Assembly: GCA_045636205.1 (NCBI GenBank)
Contig: JAZTXE010000071.1
Coordinates: forward strand, 1 to 11,690
Origin: JAZRUF01 sp045636205
Lineage (GTDB): Bacteria; Bacillota; Clostridia; Oscillospirales; JAAYXM01
Length of the DNA stretch: 11,690 nucleotides
Reading direction: 5' to 3'
Shown here: one piece after another, positions 6,428 through 11,690 of the stretch
How positions within the stretch are numbered: the first letter of the stretch is position 1
Layout: every line of letters starts with the position of its first letter
Made by a program: the position numbers and the translations under genes
The notes under the pieces: generated by a model
Databases searched by the model: none
The model's input: only the letters and a program-made list of their open reading frames with translations
Told to the model about the DNA's origin: nothing

Positions 6428-7711
6428 ATGCTCGATATTAAACTTATACGCACAAACCCGGATTTGGTAAAAGAAAACATCCGCAAGAAATTCCAGGACG
6501 AAAAAATCGCACTTGTAGATGAAGTCATTGCTTTGGACCAGCAGTTCCGCGATGCTAAATCTCGCGGCGACTATCTGCGCGGTCAGAGAAACTCGATCAG
6601 CAAACAGATAGGTGCTCTTATGGCAAAAGGTCAGAAAGAAGAGGCTGAGGAAACTAAAAAACAAGTCGCAGCAATGTCTCAGGAGCTCGCTGATTTGGAA
6701 GTATTAGAGGAGAAACTTGCTGCTGACATACGCGAACGCATGCTCGTCATCCCCAACATAATCGACGACTCGGTTCCGATAGGAAAGGATGACAGCGAAA
6801 ACGTCGAGGTCGCACGCTTCGGTGAACCTGCAACCCCCGACTTTGAAGTTCCCTACCACATTGACATAATGGAAAAATTAAACGGTGTAGATTTGGACAG
6901 TGCCCGCAAAACAAGCGGCAATGGCTTCTATTATCTGTGTGGCGATATTGCGCGTCTGCACTCAGCAATTCTTTCATACGCACGTGACTTTATGATTGAC
7001 CGTGGCTTTACTTACTACATCCCCCCATTCATGATCCGCAGCAATGTCGTCACCGGTGTAATGAGCTTTGCTGAAATGGAAAACATGATGTACAAAATTG
7101 AGGGCGAGGACCTCTACCTTATCGGCACAAGCGAGCACTCAATGATAGGCAAATTCATTGACACAATGCTCGAAGAAACCGACCTTCCGCAGACGATGAC
7201 CAGCTACTCCCCCTGTTTCCGTAAGGAAGTAGGCGCCCACGGAATTGAGGAGCGCGGAGTATATAGAATCCATCAGTTTGAAAAACAGGAAATGATAGTC
7301 GTGTGCAAACCCGAAGAAAGCCCGGCATGGTTTGAAAAACTCTATCAAAATACAGTTGATTTCTTTCGTTCACTCGATATTCCCGTCCGTACTTTGGAAT
7401 GCTGCTCCGGCGACCTTGCTGATCTGAAAGTTAAAAGCATAGACGTTGAAGCATGGTCTCCCCGTCAACAGAAATATTTTGAAGTCGGAAGCTGTTCAAA
7501 CTTGGGTGACGCTCAGGCACGCCGTTTGGGCATCCGCGTCAAAAACAAAGAAAGCGGTAACTACTTCCCCCATACTCTCAACAACACAGTTGTTGCACCT
7601 CCGCGCATGCTGATTGCATTCTTGGAGAACAATCTCAACGCCGACGGCTCTGTAAACATCCCCGAACCACTTCGTATGTATATGGGAGGAAAACAAAAGA
7701 TCGAAATTTAA
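6428..7711 (+). CDS. serS: Seryl-tRNA synthetase
   Basis: A 427-residue class II seryl-tRNA synthetase that charges tRNA-Ser. The N-terminal ~105 residues form the tRNA-binding helical arm (MLDIKLIRTNPDLVKENIRK, coiled coil about 30-105). The catalytic core carries the serine-pocket motif as TSEH (234-237, where E. coli and Bacillus have TAEV), motif 2 as CFRKE...RIHQFEKQE (263-288) and motif 3 as NTVVAPPRMLIAFLEN (386-401, with ATP-binding R393). These residues, and GDLADLKVKSIDVEAW, resemble archaeal and eukaryotic cytosolic SerRS more than the common bacterial type. All expected functional positions seem present, so it should be active. AAAGGAGG precedes the ATG. Expression is governed by the T-box just upstream, and a terminator at 7719 ends the unit. 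Confidence 0.97.
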   Translation: MLDIKLIRTNPDLVKENIRKKFQDEKIALVDEVIALDQQFRDAKSRGDYLRGQRNSISKQIGALMAKGQKEEAEETKKQVAAMSQELADLEVLEEKLAADIRERMLVIPNIIDDSVPIGKDDSENVEVARFGEPATPDFEVPYHIDIMEKLNGVDLDSARKTSGNGFYYLCGDIARLHSAILSYARDFMIDRGFTYYIPPFMIRSNVVTGVMSFAEMENMMYKIEGEDLYLIGTSEHSMIGKFIDTMLEETDLPQTMTSYSPCFRKEVGAHGIEERGVYRIHQFEKQEMIVVCKPEESPAWFEKLYQNTVDFFRSLDIPVRTLECCSGDLADLKVKSIDVEAWSPRQQKYFEVGSCSNLGDAQARRLGIRVKNKESGNYFPHTLNNTVVAPPRMLIAFLENNLNADGSVNIPEPLRMYMGGKQKIEI

Positions 7712-7718
7712 ATATATT

Positions 7719-7750
7719 AAAACGGAGAGCAAAACTGCTCTCCGTTTTTT
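7719..7750 (+). terminator. serS intrinsic terminator
   Basis: AAAACGGAGAGCA (7719-7731) and TGCTCTCCGTTTT (7736-7748) pair perfectly over 13 bp with an AAAC loop. A T-run extends to 7750. The stem starts 8 nt after the serS stop codon. On the opposite strand its flanking A-tract also supplies Ts, so it may back up termination of the convergent gltA/nfnB gene. Confidence 0.92.
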
Positions 7751-7763
7751 ATAAACCAATGTC

Positions 7764-7792
7764 AAAGCGGCTCATTTTCATTGAGCCGCTTT
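7764..7792 (-). terminator. Terminator hairpin of the nfnA-gltA/nfnB unit
   Basis: AAAGCGGCTCA (7764-7774) and TGAGCCGCTTT (7782-7792) form an 11-bp perfect stem with a 7-nt loop. It lies 10 nt past the gltA/nfnB stop codon. The U-tract is short on the minus strand (TTTG) and longer on the plus strand (TTTTT), so it is probably bidirectional, working together with the serS terminator beside it. Confidence 0.8.
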
Positions 7793-7801
7793 TTATAGAC
7801 T

Positions 7802-9193
7802 TTATTTGTTTTTAATGTAATCGTCAATAGCTTCTGCCGCGCCTTTACCTGCACCCATAGCGAGAATAACCGTCGCAGCACCGGTAACCGCGTCACCGCC
7901 CGCATAAACGCCTTCCTTGCTGGTCTTTCCGTTTTTCTCATCCTCAACCACGATGCATCCCCACTTGTTGGTATCAAGTCCGGGCGTGGTAGTGCGGATA
8001 AGCGGATTCGGAGAAGTGCCGATAGATACGATTACGCAGTCAACATCCAAATCGTGCTCACTACCTTCAATCATAACCGGACGGCGGCGACCGGACTGAT
8101 CCGGCTCACCCAATTCCATTTCTATGCACTTGAGTCCGCGAACCCAACCATCCTCGGTTCCAAGAACTTCAAGCGGAGCAGTCAGGAATTTAAATTCAAT
8201 TCCCTCTTCCTTCGCGTGATGAATTTCCTCCAAACGCGCCGGAAGCTCCTTCTCGCCTCTTCGATATACTATATAAACATTCTCAGCGCCCATACGTTTT
8301 GCACTGCGCGCCGCATCCATTGCTACATTTCCGCCGCCGATAACTGCTACATTAGCATATCTTTTCATCGGCGTATCGTAATTTGAGTCATATGCCTTCA
8401 TAAGGTTTATGCGAGTAAGATACTCGTTTGCCGAATATACTCCGTTTAAGTTTTCACCCGGTATATTCATAAAGGACGGAAGACCCGCGCCTGATCCAAC
8501 GAATATGGCTTCAAAACCGTCTTCAAACAGCTCATCAACCGTGCGTGTGCGTCCAACAACGTAGTTTGTCTCAATCTTTACGCCCATTTTCTTAAGCTGC
8601 TCAATTTCCTTAGAAACAATCGCCTTGGGCAAACGGAACTCAGGAATTCCATAAACAAGAACTCCACCCGGCTTGTGAAATGCCTCAAAAATCGTCACTT
8701 CATATCCCTTGCGCGCCAAATCGCCCGCACAGGTAAGACCGCTCGGACCCGCTCCGACTATTGCAACCTTATGACCGTTTGATGCCGGGACTTCAGGTGT
8801 TGCATCCATATTCTTCATTGCCCAGTCAGCGACAAAACGCTCCAAACGTCCGATTGCAACCGGCTCGGTTTTTATTCCGCGAACACACAAGCTCTCACAC
8901 TGCGACTCCTGCGGACATACGCGACCGCAAACCGCCGGAAGAGCATTCGACTCTTTTATCGTTGCATAAGCCCCTGCAAAATCGCCCTCACGGATACGTG
9001 CTATAAAATCCGGAATGGCAACATTCACCGGGCATCCGTTTACGCACGGACGGTGCTTACAGTTTATGCAGCGGTTAGCCTCCTCAATGGCAAGTTCCTC
9101 AGTATAACCAATCGCTACTTCTTCAAAGTTTTTATTTCTTATATTAGGCTCCTGCTCCGGCATTGGAACACGAGTCGGAGACATATTAGGCAT
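7802..9193 (-). CDS. nfnB: NADPH-dependent glutamate synthase small-subunit-like protein; probable NfnB subunit
   Basis: A 463-residue iron-sulfur flavoprotein of the GltD/homotetrameric GltA family. An N-terminal cluster domain has eight cysteines (C42, C45, C50, C54 in CINCKHRPCVNGCP; then C89, C93, C99, C103) for two [4Fe-4S] clusters. The FAD site is IVGAGPSG (145-152), the NADPH site VIGGGNVA (284-291), and the C-terminal FAD motif is YAGGDAVTGAA (430-440). Adjacent NfnA points to NfnB of NADH-dependent reduced ferredoxin:NADP+ oxidoreductase, which bifurcates electrons from NADPH to ferredoxin and NAD+. Many databases call such proteins gltA. The ATG at 9193 has AAAGGAG 9 nt upstream and overlaps the nfnA stop by 8 nt; the open frame extends to 9343 but that extra part lies inside nfnA. 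Pair assignment is inferred from context; the family is certain. Confidence 0.9.
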   Translation of the reverse strand: MPNMSPTRVPMPEQEPNIRNKNFEEVAIGYTEELAIEEANRCINCKHRPCVNGCPVNVAIPDFIARIREGDFAGAYATIKESNALPAVCGRVCPQESQCESLCVRGIKTEPVAIGRLERFVADWAMKNMDATPEVPASNGHKVAIVGAGPSGLTCAGDLARKGYEVTIFEAFHKPGGVLVYGIPEFRLPKAIVSKEIEQLKKMGVKIETNYVVGRTRTVDELFEDGFEAIFVGSGAGLPSFMNIPGENLNGVYSANEYLTRINLMKAYDSNYDTPMKRYANVAVIGGGNVAMDAARSAKRMGAENVYIVYRRGEKELPARLEEIHHAKEEGIEFKFLTAPLEVLGTEDGWVRGLKCIEMELGEPDQSGRRRPVMIEGSEHDLDVDCVIVSIGTSPNPLIRTTTPGLDTNKWGCIVVEDEKNGKTSKEGVYAGGDAVTGAATVILAMGAGKGAAEAIDDYIKNK

Positions 9194-10034
9194 TCGGCAC
9201 ACTCCTTTGCAAACGGCATTCATGCTCATGAAGCTTTTCCGTTTCTTCTTTTTTATACATTGCGCTGCGGCGAATTGACTCATCAAAATCAACCAGATGG
9301 CCGTCAAACTCAGGACCGTCAACGCAGGCAAATTTTGTCTCACCGCCTACGGTCAGGCGGCATCCGCCGCACATTCCCGTACCGTCAATCATCGTCGAGT
9401 TCATGCTTACAACAGTTTTAACATTATACGGCTTTGTTGTAAGAGAAACAAACTTCATCATAACAAGCGGACCGATTGCTATAACCATGTCATACTCTAT
9501 ACCGCTGTCAAGCAATGCCTTTAGCTGATCGGTAACCAAACCCTTATTTCCGTTTGAACCGTCATCCGTCATGATATAGAGATTACCCGAGCTTGCTTTC
9601 ATCTCTTCCTCAAGGAAAATAAGCTCTTTATTTCTAAAGCCTGCAATTATATCAACCTGCGTTCCGTGCTGGTGCAGGTATTTAGCCTGCGGATATGCAA
9701 TAGCGCAACCAAGGCCGCCGCCGATAACACACACACGCTTCATTCCGTCAAGATGCGAGGGATTTCCGAGCGGACCAACAAAATCAAGGATACTGTCCCC
9801 TTCATTTAACATTCCGAGCATCTTAGTCGTTTTTCCGACTTCCTGGAAGATAATTGTAACGGTTCCCGCCTCGCGGTCATAGTCTGCAATAGTAAGTGGG
9901 ATACGTTCCCCCTCTTCACATACGCGGAGCATGATAAACTGCCCCGGCAGTGCCTTGCGTGCAATCTCCGCTGCCTCAACCGTAATAAGCTTTACCTGCG
10001 GATTTAAAACTCTCTTTTCAACTATGCGATACAA
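9186..10034 (-). CDS. nfnA: Sulfide/dihydroorotate dehydrogenase-like FAD/NAD-binding subunit; probable NfnA
   Basis: A 282-residue ferredoxin-reductase-like subunit (PyrK/SudB/NfnA family). An N-terminal FAD-binding barrel (GQFIMLRVCEEGERIPLTIA, residues 31-50) is followed by an NAD-binding domain (CVIGGGLGCAIAYPQA, 102-117). The C-terminal [2Fe-2S] site reads DGTGMCGGC with C222, C225 and C237; D217 may be the fourth ligand, as described for NfnA. With the gltA-like gene it would form the soluble NfnAB complex balancing NADH, NADPH and ferredoxin pools. Start choice: the frame opens with GTG at 10043, but GGGGTGA overlaps that codon and lies 5-6 nt before an in-frame TTG at 10034. Homologues as I recall them begin MY(K/R)I, matching the TTG start. 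The alternative is 9186-10043 (285 residues). Translation is probably coupled to the next gene. Confidence 0.88.
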   Translation of the reverse strand: MYRIVEKRVLNPQVKLITVEAAEIARKALPGQFIMLRVCEEGERIPLTIADYDREAGTVTIIFQEVGKTTKMLGMLNEGDSILDFVGPLGNPSHLDGMKRVCVIGGGLGCAIAYPQAKYLHQHGTQVDIIAGFRNKELIFLEEEMKASSGNLYIMTDDGSNGNKGLVTDQLKALLDSGIEYDMVIAIGPLVMMKFVSLTTKPYNVKTVVSMNSTMIDGTGMCGGCRLTVGGETKFACVDGPEFDGHLVDFDESIRRSAMYKKEETEKLHEHECRLQRSVPNA

Positions 10035-10107
10035 GCACTTCACCCCATTTGTTTATTTTCTTCTTCATTCATCATATTTAAACTATGATTTAATAAAGGC
10101 TAATTAT

Positions 10108-10136
10108 ATTATAGTGCATTTTGGATATACTTTCAA
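10108..10136 (-). promoter_or_regulatory. Sigma-A promoter of the nfnA-nfnB operon
   Basis: On the minus strand TTGAAA (10136-10131) and TATAAT (10113-10108) are exactly 17 bp apart, a near-perfect vegetative promoter. The start should be near 10101, giving a 5' leader of about 67 nt before the TTG start. No riboswitch-like fold was recognised in that leader. Confidence 0.88.
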
Positions 10137-10162
10137 GATTTTTTTTTTACCAAAACATAAAA

Positions 10163-10195
10163 ATCGCCGAAGACTCATTCTTAGTCTTCGGCGAT
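10163..10195 (-). terminator. Intrinsic terminator of the LCP gene
   Basis: ATCGCCGAAGACT (10163-10175) and AGTCTTCGGCGAT (10183-10195) form a perfect 13-bp stem with a 7-nt loop. It is followed on the minus strand by TTTT. The stem begins 5 nt after the LCP stop codon and insulates the nfn operon from upstream transcription. Confidence 0.95.
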
Positions 10196-10200
10196 TAACT

Positions 10201-11271
10201 TTAATCTTCAGAATCGGTTTCTGTGTCTTTTGCCTCAGTCGCATAAAAATCTTCATCGTCATAAATAAATGCATGCAGTTTTTCTGCCGCCGCATCCAAA
10301 TCGTAGACAAGATTTGAACCGTTTGACCTGTACTCACCGTCTATCGGAAATCTCGCCTGCTCAAACTCAGGAGTTCCACCCAAAAGCAAGTTGGTTCCGA
10401 GAGAGAGAATCTCCTTATTCGAAAGAGAGGTTTCAACCATCGGCAAAAGTTCACTTAAAAGCGACGGATATTTAATAGGACTCGTTGCCATAACCTTATC
10501 AAACAATTTCTGCAAAACTTCTCTTTGGCGCTCAGTACGTTCAAAATCTGCATTTCCGACGTATCGGACACGTGCATATCCTACCGCCTGCGCTCCGGTT
10601 AAAGTCTGGAGTCCTGATTTCTTTATCGTCTGCGCCTTTAATCCTTTAGCATCCGCTACCTCTTTAATATACTTGTTTGCATTCTTTCTGACCGCATCAC
10701 TCACGTCAACTTCAATCCCGCCGAGTGCATCAATTACATCTGCAAGTTGATAAAAGTTAACCGTTACATAATCGGTGATATTAAGCCCGAAGTTCTGATT
10801 GAGCGTCTTAATCGCAAGCTCCGCTCCTCCAAGGCTGTACGCACTGTTTATCTTATGCGTTCTGTATCCCTCAATTTCCACATGACTGTCGCGCATGATT
10901 GAGGTCAGTTTAACTTTATTGTGTTTGCAATCAACACTTGCCACCATTATTGCATCGGACAGTCCGGTTCCGTCATCATTTCTCGAATCAATACCAAAGA
11001 GCGCAATATTTACTATCTGCTTACTCTTTATTATCGACGTATCTATTCCGAGATTTTCGTGGCTGTCATTAAACTCTACCCTGTCAACCGAATTGAGCAG
11101 ATGGCTTATATAAAAGCATGCACTGCCTATTCCCGCAAAAAGAATAAGCATTATGAAAAACATAACGCGCTTTATTTTCTTTTTTCTCTTTCTCTTTTTC
11201 TTACGCAGTTGTGCTTTCTGGTATCTTTCCTCTTCCTCATATTCCCACTCTTGAATGTCCTGTCTTGCCAT
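10201..11271 (-). CDS. LytR-CpsA-Psr (LCP) family cell-wall glycopolymer transferase
   Basis: A 356-residue membrane-anchored LCP-family protein. Members transfer polyprenyl-linked glycopolymers (teichoic acid or capsule) to peptidoglycan outside the cell. The cytoplasmic N-terminus has an acidic start and then a very basic stretch (residues 24-35, mostly K and R), followed by one transmembrane helix (about 36-57). The extracellular LCP domain shows IALFGIDSRNDD (89-100, D95 and R97), LSDAIMVASVD (104-114), SIMRDSHVEI (124-133), KINSAYSLGG (140-149) and YARVRYVGNADFERTERQRE (232-251). These hold the acidic and arginine residues expected at the active site. The acidic tail has no extra domain. 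The ATG at 11271 has GGAGG 5 nt upstream, so the open frame up to 11295 is not used. Monocistronic, with its own terminator. The glycopolymer is unknown. Confidence 0.93.
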   Translation of the reverse strand: MARQDIQEWEYEEEERYQKAQLRKKKRKRKKKIKRVMFFIMLILFAGIGSACFYISHLLNSVDRVEFNDSHENLGIDTSIIKSKQIVNIALFGIDSRNDDGTGLSDAIMVASVDCKHNKVKLTSIMRDSHVEIEGYRTHKINSAYSLGGAELAIKTLNQNFGLNITDYVTVNFYQLADVIDALGGIEVDVSDAVRKNANKYIKEVADAKGLKAQTIKKSGLQTLTGAQAVGYARVRYVGNADFERTERQREVLQKLFDKVMATSPIKYPSLLSELLPMVETSLSNKEILSLGTNLLLGGTPEFEQARFPIDGEYRSNGSNLVYDLDAAAEKLHAFIYDDEDFYATEAKDTETDSED

Positions 11272-11578
11272 AACAACCTCCGACATACACTGCAACTAAA
11301 AATCTACACTTATAAAAGGATAACAGATGTCGACAAATTTCACAAGACCTAAAATATTACAAATCGGTTAACAATGTGCAATTTCCCTTTTAAAATTGAC
11401 CTATTTTACTTTTTTAATTTTTGTCTCTTTTTACTGTAAATTCCCCTGATTTTAAGGCGAATTCGTCATGTTTTATTCTTGCATTTTTTTCCGTTACGTG
11501 GTATCCTTATTATGTTGAAATTTTTTGAAAATTCATATGGGACTAAATAAAAAATTTTATACTGAGGAGGTACCCCAA
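11272..11578. other. Intergenic region between the divergent LCP and eda-like genes
   Basis: A 307-bp A/T-rich spacer with no convincing gene. The left part holds the LCP promoter. For the plus-strand gene the best pair I see is weak: TTGCAT (11479-11484) and TATCCT (11502-11507) at 17 bp, with TATTAT at 11508-11513 as another possible -10. A weak promoter would fit an inducible gene, but this is speculative. T-rich plus-strand runs near 11407-11430 and 11484-11490 have no associated hairpin. I saw no clear copy of the 2596-2629 repeats, no tRNA and no riboswitch motif. Confidence 0.5.
11309..11345 (-). promoter_or_regulatory. Promoter region of the LCP gene (two overlapping candidates)
   Basis: Two sigma-A-like pairs overlap on the minus strand. 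One is TTGTCG (11336-11331) with TATAAG (11314-11309) at 16 bp. The other is TTGTGA (11345-11340) with TATCCT (11322-11317) at 17 bp. Either would give a leader of roughly 30-40 nt before the ATG at 11271. The first has the better -10 and the second the better -35 and spacing, so sequence alone does not choose. Confidence 0.45.
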
Positions 11579-11690
11579 ATGAATGACATTTTAAAACAAA
11601 TCGGCGCATACGGTGTTGTCCCGGTTGTCAAGATTGACAATGTTGAGGACGCAGTTCCGCTCGGAAAAGCCCTTATTGACGGTGGCCTTC
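11579..11690 (+). CDS. eda: 2-dehydro-3-deoxyphosphogluconate / 4-hydroxy-2-oxoglutarate aldolase, N-terminal fragment
   Basis: The first 37 codons of a class I aldolase of the KDPG/KHG family, cut by the right edge. The visible N-terminus reads IGAYGVVPVVKIDNVEDAVP followed by LGKALIDGGL. This matches the family pattern of a first beta strand ending in PV, then an Asp/Glu-rich turn and an Ala/Leu-rich helix ending in GG. The catalytic Glu and Lys lie beyond the edge. The enzyme cleaves 2-keto-3-deoxy-6-phosphogluconate to pyruvate and glyceraldehyde-3-phosphate, the last step of the hexuronate route that UxaC begins. AGGAGG (11565-11570), 8 nt before the ATG, supports the start. The gene is divergent from LCP and should have its own promoter. 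Proteins annotated keto-hydroxyglutarate aldolase belong to the same family and cannot be excluded from this fragment. Confidence 0.82.
   Translation, partial: MNDILKQIGAYGVVPVVKIDNVEDAVPLGKALIDGGL

Noticed and set aside
8054..8386. 110-codon plus-strand open frame antisense to gltA/nfnB
   Set aside because: No ribosome binding site and no recognisable domain; it mirrors a strongly conserved coding region, so it is a shadow frame. The same applies to 9053-9421.
9194..9343. 50-residue N-terminal extension of the gltA/nfnB open frame
   Set aside because: It lies entirely inside the nfnA coding sequence, has no family resemblance, and the ATG at 9193 has a well-spaced AAAGGAG.
11272..11295. 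Upstream in-frame ATGs (11295, 11286) for the LCP gene
   Set aside because: The GGAGG sits between them and the ATG at 11271, which has ideal spacing; the upstream starts have no ribosome binding site.
10921..11352. 143-codon plus-strand open frame antisense to the LCP gene
   Set aside because: Low-complexity hydrophobic translation produced by the Lys/Arg-rich and transmembrane coding segment of LCP; no ribosome binding site.
11469..11519. Short 16-codon reading frame (MFYSCIFF...) in the intergenic region before eda
   Set aside because: No Shine-Dalgarno sequence and overlaps the likely promoter; no evidence of a leader peptide.
1..11690. CRISPR array, IS element, prophage, toxin-antitoxin or biosynthetic gene cluster
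   Set aside because: No regular repeat-spacer pattern, transposase, integrase, terminal repeats or cognate genes were found on either strand.

Overview
The window looks like a chromosomal segment of a Gram-positive, anaerobic Clostridia-type bacterium, probably a gut-type Ruminococcaceae/Oscillospiraceae relative. The evidence is a T-box leader in front of serS, strong AGGAGG-type ribosome binding sites, a YceD gene placed directly before what should be rpmF, a LytR-CpsA-Psr cell-envelope protein, an NfnAB-like electron-bifurcating pair, and moderate GC with A/T-rich intergenic DNA. No mobile element, phage gene, CRISPR array, rRNA or tRNA was seen.

Layout. (1) 1-1715: a YceD (DUF177) gene on the minus strand heads toward an off-window gene, probably rpmF. 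It is divergent from an RluA-family pseudouridine synthase. (2) 1720-6106: a catabolic module. An AraC-family regulator is divergent from a three-gene operon: a Gfo/Idh/MocA oxidoreductase, a xylose-isomerase-like TIM-barrel protein, and glucuronate isomerase UxaC. Their shared 196-bp spacer holds back-to-back promoters whose -35 boxes are each overlapped by one arm of an inverted repeat, a plausible operator. (3) 6107-7711: a promoter, a T-box with a readable Ser (UCC) specifier, and seryl-tRNA synthetase. This SerRS has sequence features closer to archaeal/eukaryotic SerRS than to the E. coli/Bacillus type. (4) 7802-10034: nfnA and nfnB/gltA-like genes on the minus strand, overlapping by 8 nt, behind a near-consensus promoter. 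(5) 10201-11271: an LCP-family protein on the minus strand with its own terminator. (6) 11579-end: the first 37 codons of a KDPG/KHG aldolase (eda-like) on the plus strand.

How the parts work together. UxaC at one end and Eda at the other frame hexuronate catabolism (uronate to 2-keto-3-deoxygluconate-6-phosphate to pyruvate and glyceraldehyde-3-phosphate). They are separated by housekeeping genes. The oxidoreductase plus TIM-barrel pair upstream of uxaC resembles known C3-oxidation modules that act on glycosides (the E. coli Ycj type and C-deglycosylation systems). The most interesting hypothesis here is therefore an AraC-controlled oxidoreductive uronide-processing route feeding UxaC. That is inference: no transporter or glycosidase lies in the window, and the pair could instead supply unusual uronate reductase or epimerase steps. 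Gene starts were chosen by ribosome binding site; for gltA/nfnB, nfnA and the LCP gene this gives shorter proteins than the longest open frames.
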